The notes: generated by a model from the letters alone, not told the origin. DNA of 64,000 nucleotides from Actinernus sp. WN-2022 (GCA_030867875.1 JAOWCC010000286.1:248001-312000); one strand, 5' to 3'; counted from the first letter of the stretch, positions 11,970-21,930 are shown. Numbers and translations are program-made.

Positions 11970-13110
11970 GCGATGTTGTCTTCGACCACCCTTTCGATGC
12001 TTGGTGTCTGTGACATACCAGAAGGCGACTAACTTCGAACACAACCTGGAAACTAATACTGCCAAATTTACAATCACCGAAGATGAATGGGAAAAGATCA
12101 AGCCTGGCTGCGTAAAATCATGGGGCTCGCGTTCCTTATCTGGCCCATGGACTGACATATTTGCGAAGCATCTAAAAGCCTCTAATAGTTATTGCTCTTT
12201 CTCCTTTAACTTACAGGAAAAGGCAGATGCAAGTATAAGAGCTGCGAGATCTGTCAAGCTTATCATAACGGCTGCGAATGAGAAGCTAAAAGAAGACGAT
12301 GTTACCTACAGCGGCATAATAAAACATCGCACAGCTTTTCCATGTGCCCGCTTCATTCGAAATGAGAGAAGAAAGGAACTAGGATAGCGTTTGAAATCAA
12401 GCACTCCTTCGAATCTGTACCACCAATCACTGGCGGCTTTAGATTCAGATGTCTTCCTATGAGGAAATCGGGATAGCACCGGTTCAAAAGCGGTTCTCAA
12501 AAGGATTTCCTCTGAAGGAAGAAAGACAGATCAGCTTGATGCTGATCTGATACGTGGCCTAGGTCTCTTGAGAACGAAACTCCAGACGGAAGATGAAGGG
12601 GAAGCAATGCTTGTGGGGGAGAATCACGCTCAAAAGAGAAAGCTGTTTGGCTACGTGCATCACGTATATATCGAGCCATTCGCTTTACTGATGTGGACTG
12701 AGGCTGGTATACGTTTGTGGCATGACCTTTGTAGAGTTTCGACAGTACATTGGGATGCCACAGGGTCTCTTGTCAAGCGAATACGAGAGAGTAGTAAACC
12801 AATGTATTACTACGCCATTGTTGTCCCTAATCCTGTTGCAGGAGAAGCACCCTTGGCAGTTGCAGAAATGGTAACCAATAGTCACACCGTGCCAAGCATA
12901 TCAAATTTCATGGCACTGTTTCGCCATGCAGAAGCCAAGATATTTGGGTTCAACAAATTATCGGTACCACTAACGGTCGTTAGTGACCTAAGTTGGCCTT
13001 TCATACTGGCTGCTCTTAAAGAATTTAACGGTGAAACCCTTCAGGATTTCTTAGAAAGAGCCTGGAGAAGAGTTAAAGTGCCTATAACCCCAAATTTGAA
13101 GTATGTTTAA
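11970..13110 (+). pseudogene. Transposase-derived (DDE-like) protein with two premature stops
   Basis: One frame runs from a splice-acceptor-like site at 11970 to the stop at 13110, interrupted by TAG at 12385-12387 and TGA at about 12460. Blocks include WEKIKPGCVKSW, GPWTDIFAKHL, RLKSSTPSNLYHQSL, a WDATGSLV motif, PLAVAEMVTNSH and VVSDLSWPFI. The D in DATG and the D in VSDLSW resemble the first two acidic positions of an RNase H-fold DDE transposase of Mutator-like type. The third acidic position is not seen because the frame ends early. I infer a degraded transposase or a domesticated derivative. The superfamily assignment is uncertain. Confidence 0.5.
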
Positions 13111-13372
13111 TAAATTCTTTACATCCTTCTTATCAATAATTCGAAGATAAAAAAAGGGAAAAAGTAAGAGTTCGACCTTATTTCTGGGGTCAAACATTGT
13201 AAAACAACCCGATTTGGGCACCCTGTCCCAAATGGCCGTCAGCTGGAGTCTGGAAGTAGCCTGGGAACGAAACCGGAAAGCAACGTCATAGTAGTGAGAG
13301 AAAGCGAACAACCAACAACAAAGACAGTAAAAACAGGGCGAACCGAGCGAATAACTCGATTTGAAATGCCAA

Positions 13373-15790
13373 ACAGATGTGTATTTGGGGGCTGTAGGAA
13401 TGAGCCAGACTCAAAAAAGGATAGCTCTAACACAAGGTCCCGTTTTTAAGCGATGATCGGCCAGAAGCAAAGAAGAGAAGACGCCAGTGGTTGAGGTTCG
13501 TGCGAACAAAGCGAGCGAAGTGGGAACCGACGAAGAATTCCAGCGTTTGTTTGGTTCACTCCAAGCCGGAAGACTTTATAAGATTTTCTTTAGTCCTTGA
13601 CTCTACGCCAAGACTGAAGTCGGTTGAATATGGAGTTGTTCCTATTCCATCAGTCCATGCCATCGAAACCGATTTAAGCCATTCTCCGATTTTGGTAAGT
13701 GCTTTTGTATTTAGCCTCCTAGTCCTATAGCAGCCGTTGTGTAGCGCTTATACTTTTTTGGAACATCTGTCTGCACATGCACTGTTATGTAATGAACCCA
13801 TCTTTTCATTTTATACTTATGTGTATTAAATTTTAGGACTTCTATTTTATCATGAGAAAGTTTCTCATTTGGGCCAAGTTGCATGCATGTGCAAATGTTC
13901 AAACCAATGTGTACTTGGTACAGTATATTAATTAATATAATTATCTTCTATATGTGTCTTGTTCATTTCCAAGGTTTACAAGGAAGTAAATCTCCTATTA
14001 CTGTCTGCCCCACCAAAGGACCCAACAAGATATGCCACCAAGGTGTTAGGGGTCCTTTTCACAGAGGATGAACTGATCAAAGGGATGATCGGTCCTATTG
14101 GCACCACTGGTGTTAAATCCAATAGGACTGAACTCGACCAAGACAAAATAGCTCTTTTAAAGAGTAAGTATCATAACTTATTAGCAGTAATATAACTCGA
14201 CATTATAACTTATTGTTATCACATCTACATGTACATGTACTTCAAATCATGTTTGAGTCAGTGATTCCATCATGAACATGTAATTTGAAAGTAATAGAAA
14301 TCAACATTTTTATAACAAGAAGTACATACTCTTTAAGGACAGTTAGCTGATGTTCTGCACTTCACAATGTGGAATCATGTTTAATTTTTAACCTTAATAT
14401 AAATCAAATTTAACTTTGCGGGATTCTGTATCAATGTTAAATGTTGAGACACTGCATGAGGTTAAACCTTGTTTATTTACCACCATAACAAACCATATAT
14501 TTTCATGCAGAAAAACATTTTTAACAAATCTTAAATTGGCACCACAGTAAACTATTACATGTATAACATTTCTGAAAGGGTTATCCGAGTGAAAAACACG
14601 GATTCAAAACAATTGATAAGTTGTCCTTTGTTAAGAAAACATTAAAATTTTATAAAACCATTTCAGAGCTGTGAATGAGCACCACAAACCGATGAAAACC
14701 ATGTAGGAATACACTACATCATCAACATGACATGAAATAATTAGGAGTTACAAAAAAAATGTAAAAACAACAATAACAGCAAATAAAAAAACAAGCAACT
14801 GCATACTGTACTTCACAGGGCCAAGTTTAAGCTCATTTATTTAGAGCCCTGAAATAGTTTTATCAAATTTGAATATTGGTACATTTCCTCAACAAAGCCT
14901 GGCCAACACTTATATGTTTGTTTTCCCCCAAATGTGTTATTCACTTGGTTTATCCCTTTAAATTTGTTAATTAAGTCATTGATTTTATATCACATGATGG
15001 TGTAATTATTAAAACTTTTTCTTCTAGCGGTGCTTGTTTAACCACACTTAAGAACATGACCATAATTTGGTTTTCAATACTGTAATAAAAACATTATAAT
15101 TATGTAAAATAGGTCATGACTTAATTATTTCTAAACCACCACTAAATTCAAGGAGAAAGGTTTCAACATTGATACTTTTTATTCCTTTATTTTAATCTTG
15201 ATCGATTTTGAACAAAAACATTGTTTTCCTCAATTATGTCACATGTGCAATGATCACCCCCTACAAATTCAAGACAGTCCATGTTAGTAACATATAATAA
15301 TGTAAAAAGCTTTTACTCGACTGCTTTTAATGACAGAAAGGAGGCTTTTTTGGTAAGGCTTATGATGGTTTACATATAAATAATTAAACCAGGCCTTCAA
15401 AACATATATTATTGGGATATCAGTTCCTTCAGGGAGGTGGTTCTAATTCCATCATTTGTAATACTCTGGTATACATGTATGTGCACAGGAAGCTCAAACC
15501 AGGCTCCCAACTATACAAATGTGGGTTACAAGTGGTTTATTTGCACATTACATGGTAGCAAGTTGCTGGTTTTTGATGTGCTACTGAGGCAATTTATTTA
15601 CAGTATCTAATATATATATATATATATATTGTGTATTTCATTTGCAGAATGCGTTGCCAAGGTGTACTCACAAAAAGTGCAACAGAAAAGCTGGCCAGAG
15701 ATACGACGGTCATGCAACCAGAAAGGCAACGATATTGCTAAAAGAAGGAGGAAGTCTGAAAAAGATAATAATAATAATATTAATGCTTAA
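13373..15790 (+). pseudogene. THAP-BEN zinc-finger gene, three exons, first exon frame-damaged
   Basis: Exon 1 (13373-13694) starts MPNRCVFGGC and carries the THAP pattern: C-x4-C, then RQWLRFVRTKRAKW, then C-L-V-H followed by KPEDF, all for C2CH zinc-dependent DNA binding. Between about 13405 and 13440 two small compensating indels shift the frame out and back. Exon 2 (13974-14163) and exon 3 (15648-15790) have perfect phases (0 and 1) and encode a BEN-like fold: VLGVLFTEDELIKGM, then CVAKVYSQKVQQKSWPEIRR, then a basic tail ending at TAA 15788-15790. Together they describe a nuclear DNA-binding protein of a type common in cnidarians. A consensus S-x-H-F in the THAP core reads L-V-H-S here. 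The BEN half looks intact, so either the THAP lesions are recent or the true 5' exon differs. Confidence 0.6.
14164..15647 (+). other. Intron of the THAP-BEN gene
   Basis: AT-rich intron between GTAAGT at 14164 and TTTGCAG ending at 15647. It contains a (TA)n tract at about 15610-15630 just before the acceptor. No gene or mobile element is evident inside. Confidence 0.6.
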
Positions 15791-15802
15791 TTAAGAAATG
15801 AA

Positions 15803-15992
15803 ATAACAATATAGCACTTTTGATAATGTTATATGCATCACTTGTCATGCACAAAGGTTTCAATACAAGGCTCAGGGGAATAATGCTCAGTGATTCATGA
15901 AAGGATAAAATAAAATAAATATTTTACCCTGGAGCCTTGCATTGAAACCTTTGTATTGCAAATGAATTATAGAGTTGCATGGATATCAAAAG
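15803..15992. repeat. Foldback (MITE-like) element in the 3' flank of the THAP-BEN gene
   Basis: The sequence around 15805-15880 pairs with the reverse complement of about 15925-15990. The strongest paired part contains CAAAGGTTTCAAT and AAGGCTC, and the outer part contains CACTTTTGATA/TATCAAAAGTG. It would fold into a long imperfect hairpin. No coding capacity. Confidence 0.55.
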
Positions 15993-16019
15993 TGGTTTAT
16001 TGAAAGTTGCTAAAAATCT

Positions 16020-16290
16020 GCCCACCTTGATTAGTAGTATAGGGCGCATGGCATTAGCCTCCTTTTTAAGGTGTTATGCTAATTTTTAGGGTGTTATGCT
16101 AATTTTTAAGGCGCGCTCATTAATTCAATGACGTCACAGTCCTATTGTCTTAGGTCTTGCATAAATTAATTAGGGCGTACGCCCTTTTTTAAGGCGCTAT
16201 GCTAATGAATAAAGTGAGGTGCGCTCATGAATAAAGTGCGGTAAAGTGCGGCGTCTCATGAATAAAGTGGAAACTCATTAACTCAGAGGA
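16020..16290. repeat. Short local repeats (GTTATGCTAATTTTTA and GAATAAAGTG motifs)
   Basis: Between 16070 and 16270 the motif GGTGTTATGCTAATTTTTA is repeated back to back, and ATGAATAAAGTG occurs several times. No gene is visible. It may be the edge of a repeat family. Confidence 0.4.
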
Positions 16291-16559
16291 TGATCTATTA
16301 TTTCTGTGAATGAGGTCATCGATCTATTCGGGCATGTTTGAGCAAAGCTTATTGTTTGGGGTTGTCTCTAAAACCAGAACCTGGCTCTCCAAATCAGTAC
16401 AACCCAAAGGCTTGAACAAAATGGTAGGATCTCGAGGCAATCATGGAGGAAGATAAGTTGTACGCTGTAGCCTGGGGATAGATTTGGAGAACTAACTGAG
16501 TATGGAAAGAGAGCATCAAACAAGTCTGGCATAAGCATTCCCGGACATCTGTATGGTTT

Positions 16560-16893
16560 TTTATCAAGGGAAAATATTTTCACTGAAAACTACCAAGCAT
16601 TTGCTGAATTGTACAAAGCACACAAGATTAAAGGGAAGTTAAGGGAGTACTATTGGCCTGAGAAGAAGGAAGACACTTTGCTAACCTGTGATTCCTCACT
16701 AGACTTTTATTACTTACCCAAGCACATTATTGAAGAGGGAATTTACCACAAGAACACAACCGGAGACGGATTCGAAAAGATAAAAGTCTTTGATGAGTTC
16801 CCTAACGTGTGCAGAATCATTAAGAGTATCTTAATAGACTTGACCACATCCAACGCTGAGAAGATAAATTATATGGTAGTAAACAGAAGATAG
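16560..16893 (+). pseudogene. Unrecognised coding remnant joined to a LINE
   Basis: A frame containing YYWPEKKEDTLL and DFYYLPKHIIEEGIYHK gives way, near 16810-16890, to sequence that fits the region just upstream of a LINE reverse-transcriptase C-terminus (TTSNAEKINYMVVNRR). The first part is unidentified. It may be host sequence that the LINE entered. Confidence 0.3.
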
Positions 16894-17665
16894 CTGAACT
16901 AGAATATTTTAAGATTTCATTGCTAGGAAAGGAGCTGTTACCAGTATCCAGTGCCAAAGACTTGGGCGTGATCTTAGACACGAACTTAACCTACGACGAA
17001 CACATTACTAAGACCGTTTCTTCATGCTTTTCTCGACTAGCACAAATAAACCGTGTTAAACACGCGTTTAATAAGAACACTTTAATTACTGTTATTAATA
17101 CATTAGTATTTAGTAAGTTGCTTTACTGCTCGAATGTATGGGCAAATACATCTAATAGAAACATACGTAAGCTACAATCATGTCAAAACTATGCCTGTCG
17201 TATTGTTAGCGGGGCCAAAAAGTATAACCATATTACACCTATACTAAAAGAGCTAAATTGGCTCCCAGTAGATAAGCTAGTGTATTTTAGAAGTGCCACT
17301 CTGGCATTCAAATGTATGACTGATTCCGCACCAGGTTATTTAATATCTAAATTCACGAAGCGCTTCAATATTAGTGGTCGTGAAACTCGATACTCGCAAC
17401 TATTACAAATCCCCTTATTCAAATCTGCGAGTGGTCAGAGAAGTTTTTATTACAGAACAGTAAAAATATGGAACTCACTAGATAATGAACTGAAATTAAG
17501 TAAAGACGTTTTAAGTTTCAAGCGAAAGCTGAAGAGCAAATTATATCAAACTCAAAATAGGTTAAATTAATAGATGTAATTCAAATTATCATGTACACTG
17601 TAGTTGTATTGTATTTGTATTTTGTCTTTGAAAAGCCTTTTTAAGGAAAGATAAATAAAGTATGA
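16840..17665 (+). mobile_element. 5'-truncated LINE, 3' end of reverse-transcriptase ORF
   Basis: The frame 16920-17570 encodes the C-terminal part of a non-LTR retrotransposon ORF2. Markers are LPVSSAKDLGVILD, YDEHITKTVSSC, FSKLLYCSNVWA, RKLQSCQNYACRIVSG and a final WNSLDNELK block. The palm motif (FADD/YADD) lies upstream and is missing, so the copy is 5'-truncated. The 3' part has AGATAAATAAAGTATGAAG near 17650, a polyadenylation-like tail. One frame change separates 16893 from 16920. Confidence 0.7.
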
Positions 17666-18142
17666 AGTATATGCGGCTATCGATCCCGAAGGACCAACCC
17701 GTTTCCGTAAAACTATTCCAACATTTACACCATTTCCAGGAACTGCAGGGGGAGTTTGAGACAATGCAGAATAGTAGAGAGGGAAAGAAAACTTCCTAAA
17801 CTATATGGTGTAGCTTCCTGTGATCACTGGGTTCAACGCTTAACCCCATGGGGAGAGCGCATGATGCGACTTCGTGGTGTAGATGTTTCTACGTGGGATA
17901 CAAATATAGAAACTATCCTTAAAGGGAAGTGGAGCGATCGATCCTACAAACCTGATGCTGAGCCAGAGTTAACTACATTCATATGCGGATCGAAGACTGA
18001 TGAATATCAAGTTCTGGCAGATCTCTTCTTAGAGTGTGTATCTAATGGAAACCTCTTATCTTCACCAAAATACACCAAGCCGAGCGAGTCCCCTTGGCTT
18101 TACGGATTTTCAGTGTTGACCGGCGGTTTTGAAGGCCTATAA
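17666..18142 (+). pseudogene. Unidentified coding remnant
   Basis: Immediately 3' of the LINE, one frame reads AIDPEGPTRFRKTIPTFTPF and, after a frame change near 17755, another reads KLPKLYGVASCDHWVQRL to the stop at 18142. The composition is protein-like, but I recognise no family. It may be the continuation of the gene into which the LINE inserted. Confidence 0.3.
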
Positions 18143-18760
18143 AATCGTGGGGGGAAATTCGAATCAATTTTTTTGTTTTGAAAATATTAATTTCAACCTT
18201 CTTCCTTTAAGAAAAAAATATAACCGGCTAGGCATTATATGCACTTTAAAGAGGGCATGCTTGTTTGGGATATTCTGGCACTTGATTCTTATTCCGAAAT
18301 AAGAATATGTTGGTTATTTGTCTCCAGCCAGGAGAAGAATACACGGAATCAATAGAGTACATACATCATGGGCAAGAAGAATATTATGATAGATCGTGAG
18401 TACAAAGCAATCTTGATATGGGAGTATGACAAATGCTGCTTAGCTACACCGCTTCACAGCTGGAAAAAATAAACCTCTGGCACCCAGGGTAAGGAATTAG
18501 AGAGGGTTCTGTCATTTAAAGCTATAAACCTGGAGATCCTGTTTTTAGGTTTGAATAAACCTGGAGCAGCAAATACAGATGTAGAAAGGAAGTCTGTTTG
18601 AGGCACAATGATATTCAATGAACGTTCGATAGAAATATATATATTTATTCATTTCGTCTTTAGTTATTCACTTCTACTTTTGGTTTCTTTTTTCAGTTAC
18701 ACAATGATTAGGTCTGCCATGGACTTTTGCGTGCAGGAACTTCCTGTGCGCGTATACTGA
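18143..18760. other. AT-rich non-coding stretch
   Basis: No coding frame, RNA gene or repeat that I can support between 18143 and 18760. Confidence 0.4.
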
Positions 18761-19021
18761 CTGCCACGGCTTCATATAGAACCAGTCTCTGATCCTGCCA
18801 ACTCACCGCAGCTGCCCTGTCCAGTACACCTGCCCGTCCACTTCACCCGTCCACTTCACCCACCCCAATACATTGTTTGTAACCCATCGCCGCCCTACCT
18901 GGAACAAGATCCAACTACAACTTCAACTCCAGTGCCAGTTTTCCCCATGTGGGTTGTGGCGCTGGGCCCTATTGCATCGGTCCTGTTTTTCTACTTGATG
19001 TTTTTTTCCTCTTCTAATTAA
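18761..19021 (+). CDS. Possible terminal exon: Pro-rich stretch plus C-terminal membrane anchor
   Basis: An open frame without its own ATG runs from after a TGA at 18758 to TAA 19019-19021. It encodes a Pro/Cys-rich segment (PPQYIVCNPSPPYLEQDP, TTTSTPVPVFP) followed by a hydrophobic helix (MWVVALGPIASVLFFYLMFF) that could be a tail anchor. It may be a last exon, but no acceptor was confirmed. No family recognised. Confidence 0.25.
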   Translation: MPRLHIEPVSDPANSPQLPCPVHLPVHFTRPLHPPQYIVCNPSPPYLEQDPTTTSTPVPVFPMWVVALGPIASVLFFYLMFFSSSN

Positions 19022-19761
19022 TGAAAGTAATTAAACAAGGTATATGGGATCAGGGATCAGGTAAAAACAAGGAGACAATTTTCGGTGAATCAGGTATCAC
19101 AAAAAATGTCAAATTCACAAAATTAGGGGTGGTTACATAGTGTTCAGCAGTTTGTTTCTTTTTACGGCAAAGAATCACAGATTTCGCTGGGAGATGTGGG
19201 TTTCTACGTAAAAAAGGACAGCATATATAACGGTATGTGTATTAATTAAGTTAGAACTCCCTGTGCAAAATGTTAGAATGTGAGAAGCAAGCTACAGCAT
19301 AAGATATGCGGACAACTGGACGATACAAACTCTACTGCAGTTAGACTATTTGCAATGGATTTCTGCTGTTTAGTTCTGCTATGCCTAACTATAAATTACA
19401 TTTATTAATCTCTGTTCAGACAATTAAAATCCCTGCTCAAATATTCACCTTAAATCCATGACTACGTAAGCGCTTCACTTGATCCTTCGTGAGGGCAACA
19501 AGCGGAGTAACTTCAATGACAAATGCATCTTTCTTCCAAAAGCCCGAACCTGGGCTGCCAGTTGAAAATATCAGTGACCTTCCTGAGCATGTTCGAAGGC
19601 TCACAAACACATTTTTCCCACTATTAAAGTTACATTAAACATTAAGCTGTTCACATTTGAGAGATAGGATTCCAAATTTGAGAGAAATTTCCTCTGCGAC
19701 GGACTGTACACTTCGAAATCTCAGTTCAATCGCCATCTTGTTTTGACTTCGTTATGCATAA
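19022..19761. other. Host flank left of the Maverick, no gene seen
   Basis: AT-rich host sequence without supported coding content. The last five bases before the element (19762-19766, ATAGC) are the target duplication. Confidence 0.5.
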
Positions 19762-19766
19762 ATAGC
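19762..19766. repeat. Left target-site duplication (ATAGC)
   Basis: ATAGC directly precedes the terminal AGTAGTATAG of the element and recurs directly after its other end at 36512-36516. A 5-6 bp duplication is typical of integrase-mediated Maverick/Polinton insertion. Confidence 0.75.
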
Positions 19767-19901
19767 AGTAGTATAGCCGGGATCAAAATGATACCACTTT
19801 TTTCTTGCACAAGGGCGTCATAAAGTGAATTCAGAAATCCACTTTATGACGCCCTTGTGCAACAAAAAAGTGGTATCAGTTTTGATCCCGGCTATACTAC
19901 T
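19767..19901. repeat. Left terminal 135-bp palindrome (hairpin-forming)
   Basis: Arm one (19767-19827, 61 nt) pairs with arm two (19840-19901, 62 nt) with only one substitution and one indel, around a 12-nt loop (AATTCAGAAATC). Both outer edges of the palindrome read AGTAGTATAGCC. The single strand would snap back into a long hairpin. The loop orientation is the same as in the inverted copy at the right end. Confidence 0.9.
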
Positions 19902-19942
19902 AGGGTACTAAGGGTCATCCAAATTGTCACTAGACATTCTTA

Positions 19943-19990
19943 CACCTAAAAAATCCCTGTTAGATATATGATTAGAATATAGTTATATCG
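19943..19990 (+). promoter_or_regulatory. Promoter-like module, copy 1 (left TIR, outer)
   Basis: CACCTAAAAAATCC, a GTTAGATATATGATTAG block and ATATAGTTATATCG occur in fixed order. The same order recurs five more times in the element, each time upstream of a gene. Confidence 0.5.
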
Positions 19991-20025
19991 ACATCGACGT
20001 TCGACTTCGCCCCGCAACATTCTCG

Positions 20026-20081
20026 CACCTAAAATCCAAACTTGAGTAACTGTTAGAGATATCTCAACGTATAGTTATACC
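20026..20081 (+). promoter_or_regulatory. Promoter-like module, copy 2 (left TIR, inner)
   Basis: CACCTAAAATCC, GTTAGAGATATCTCAACG and TATAGTTATA, ending 10 bp before the ATG of the first gene (20091). TATAGTTATA is palindromic-like and recurs before other starts in the element. Confidence 0.55.
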
Positions 20082-20090
20082 GAAGAGAGA

Positions 20091-20618
20091 ATGGCGAGTT
20101 CAAAGCTTTTCAACGTAGGCGATGTGGTCGAAGCATTCGAAAAGGCCAAAGAAGATGGGCAATCCTATGGATCCGTCATATCGTTCGACTGGACTCATCC
20201 TAGGAACGGACCGAACGGATGCAAGTACGTTTCCGTATTCTTCGACATTGGCGATGGACCTCATCCGGCGGTCTTTCGGTTCGAAGGGGAGAAGCATGTG
20301 GGACGGATAACGCCATACAACGAAGAGGACGCAGGCAAAAAACGTGATCGACATCCTTGCCTACAATTTCAGAAGTGGAACGACTTTGTATGTACGGAGA
20401 ACGATGGAATCACAATTAAGAAAAATGACAATGGGGAATTGGATCTCCCATCCGACGACAAGCTAAGTCCTACTTTCAAACTAGTCGAACACCTAGATTG
20501 GGCTTTCGATTGCGAGGTGAGTAGACTCATCGAAGACAAAAGGATCTGCATGCGCAATTCGCGTAAACGCAGTCCACCTGGAAGGGACGACGCCATTATC
20601 GTCCCAACACTAGGATAG
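20091..20618 (+). CDS. Left-most Maverick protein, N-terminal piece (possible ssDNA-binding/large-DNA-virus family)
   Basis: 175 residues, start fixed by the TIR boundary and promoter module. The N-terminal half has the look of a small beta domain (KYVSVFFDIGDG). The C-terminal part (FKLVEHLDWAFDCEVSRLI) and the next frame together resemble a conserved nucleocytoplasmic large DNA virus family that I recall from phycodnaviruses and mimiviruses, possibly DUF5871. This is recall, not a search result. The stop at 20616-20618 is followed after 5 nt by a second frame that continues the same similarity, so the gene appears split by a one-base shift. The role is inferred to be early, replication-linked, because it mirrors the polymerase gene at the other end and shares its promoter. 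Confidence 0.6.
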   Translation: MASSKLFNVGDVVEAFEKAKEDGQSYGSVISFDWTHPRNGPNGCKYVSVFFDIGDGPHPAVFRFEGEKHVGRITPYNEEDAGKKRDRHPCLQFQKWNDFVCTENDGITIKKNDNGELDLPSDDKLSPTFKLVEHLDWAFDCEVSRLIEDKRICMRNSRKRSPPGRDDAIIVPTLG

Positions 20619-20623
20619 CTCCA

Positions 20624-21052
20624 ATGGTTCAAAGGTTTATTTCTATGAACTCCACTACCAATGCTGGAGGTCGACTAGCTAATCCTATAATGAGGATGAG
20701 AGCGAAATGCGACTACAAGACTGGAACACCTAACGGTCAATTCTTTGACAAAAGTAAGTCGTACGCCGATGGGGACAACACTATGTACGAACCTCTCGTC
20801 GATGAGAACTCTAGCGGTCTTAACGTCGACAACATAAGCAAACTCATCCTACCAGGTTCTATTCACGATGGTATTTGCAACGCCTCAAGTATTTGTGCAA
20901 GTAGTATGGGACTTTCATACCTACTAGATGTTGAGATCGACATAGTACAACAACCATCGAAGAAGAATAGATACGACCAACGAGACGTTTATGCCGCTAA
21001 TACTAAGCATAGTGCCAGTGTGGACGCAGCCGCAGAAGATGAGCGCACGTAG
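20624..21052 (+). CDS. Left-most Maverick protein, C-terminal piece
   Basis: 142 residues in a different frame from the upstream piece, with no promoter module of its own. It holds the best conserved part of the family (NPIMRMRAKCDYKTGTPNG, then NICNASSICASSMG-like order near residues 85-97). ATG at 20624 may be an artefact of the frame change; an in-frame entry by ribosomal frameshift or an original single frame is equally possible. An acidic tail ends at 21052. Immediately downstream (from 21065) is an A/T-stem hairpin found identically after another gene. Confidence 0.55.
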   Translation: MVQRFISMNSTTNAGGRLANPIMRMRAKCDYKTGTPNGQFFDKSKSYADGDNTMYEPLVDENSSGLNVDNISKLILPGSIHDGICNASSICASSMGLSYLLDVEIDIVQQPSKKNRYDQRDVYAANTKHSASVDAAAEDERT

Positions 21053-21064
21053 GTAGTAGAGGGC

Positions 21065-21132
21065 AAAAAAAAAAGAAGAAGAATGAAGAAAGTCGTTGCG
21101 TGACCCTCTTCATTCTTTTTTTTTCTTTTTTT
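21065..21132 (+). terminator. A/T-stem hairpin, copy 1
   Basis: An A-tract and AGAATGAAGA pair with TCTTCATTCT and a T-tract around a 17-nt loop (AAGTCGTTGCGTGACCC). It starts 12 nt after the stop codon at 21052. A copy with the same core of about 45 nt is at 22684-22751. I infer a transcript 3'-end or stability signal. Confidence 0.55.
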
Positions 21133-21134
21133 AT

Positions 21135-21210
21135 ATCCAAGTTGTCACTAGACACCTAAGAATCCAAACTTGATAACCTATTACAGATATGATTACTATA
21201 CTGCATATCG
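21135..21210 (+). promoter_or_regulatory. Promoter-like module, copy 3 (before the F-box/ankyrin gene)
   Basis: An internal copy of TIR-interior sequence: TCCAAGTTGTCACTAGAC, then CACCTAAGAATCC, ACTTGATAACC, AGATATGATTA and GCATATCGA, ending 12 bp before the ATG at 21223. It is closest to the outer module of the right TIR. Confidence 0.55.
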
Positions 21211-21222
21211 ATCTCTTCCACT

Positions 21223-21909
21223 ATGGATAATATATCGTGCCTCCCTCTAGAAATCTTGACTAAGATCGTAGAGCATGCAGGTCCTACGTCATTCGCAAGC
21301 ATCGCAAGGACATCGAAACGCCTAAACTGTGCCGCATCTCTCGCGCGCTACAAAGACGTAGACAAAGAGTTCCGTAGACAAGTACTATGTTTTGGTTTGG
21401 GTTCTACTCATAATGATGCCGATAGAGATAAATTGGCTAGGACTTTCGGCATTTCCGCAAGCCACATCGACGACAGCCTTCCTCTCATCTACGCCAGCGA
21501 TCATGGCAACCTTAATATTGTTAAGTGGCTCACCAAGCACTTACGTTTCAATAAAATGGATAGATACACCAATCATACTCTATGCGCTGCCTTAAGGTAT
21601 GGTCACCTTGGCATCGCTAAGTGGCTCATTAAGCACTTCCAGTTCACCAAAGAGGGCTATGCCGTCATGTTTGCTACGATAGAGGCCAGCGCGTATGGTC
21701 AGCTTAATATCATCAAGTGGCTCATTCAACGTTTTCAGATAACCATAGAGGATGAATACGTTCATCGTGCTCTACTATGCGCCTGTAGAAACGATCAGTT
21801 TAATACCGCTAAATGGCTCATTAAGTGGCTCATTAAGAACTCCCATCTCACCATAGAGGAAGAAAATGCCCTACTAGATTACTATGTGAATGCCTATAAT
21901 GCCATATAG
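21223..21909 (+). CDS. F-box plus ankyrin-like repeat protein
   Basis: 228 residues. Residues 7-20 (LPLEILTKIVEHAG) fit an F-box first helix, which recruits Skp1/cullin ubiquitin ligases. From about residue 85 three to four ankyrin-like units of the large-DNA-virus type follow, each with a YGHLGIAKWLIKHF-like core (also GNLNIVKWLTKH, GQLNIIKWLIQR, QFNTAKWLIK). A short direct duplication (KWLIKWLIK) is seen near residue 200. Promoter module copy 3 ends 12 bp before the ATG. The protein is probably a host-range factor that redirects host ubiquitin ligase, by analogy with poxvirus and mimivirus ANK/F-box proteins. That role is inference. Confidence 0.6.
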   Translation: MDNISCLPLEILTKIVEHAGPTSFASIARTSKRLNCAASLARYKDVDKEFRRQVLCFGLGSTHNDADRDKLARTFGISASHIDDSLPLIYASDHGNLNIVKWLTKHLRFNKMDRYTNHTLCAALRYGHLGIAKWLIKHFQFTKEGYAVMFATIEASAYGQLNIIKWLIQRFQITIEDEYVHRALLCACRNDQFNTAKWLIKWLIKNSHLTIEEENALLDYYVNAYNAI

Positions 21910-21930
21910 GAATCCGATTGAATTTAACTG

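Larger units (their letters stand above)
19767..20099. repeat. Left terminal inverted repeat
   Basis: Matches the reverse complement of 36182-36511. The outer ~180 bp (palindrome plus AGGGTACTAAGGGTCATCC and following bases) and the inner ~75 bp are essentially identical. The middle (about 19950-20025) differs by indels. The repeat ends inside the first codons of the first gene (ATGGCGAG), so both outermost genes share start region and promoter. Confidence 0.9.
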
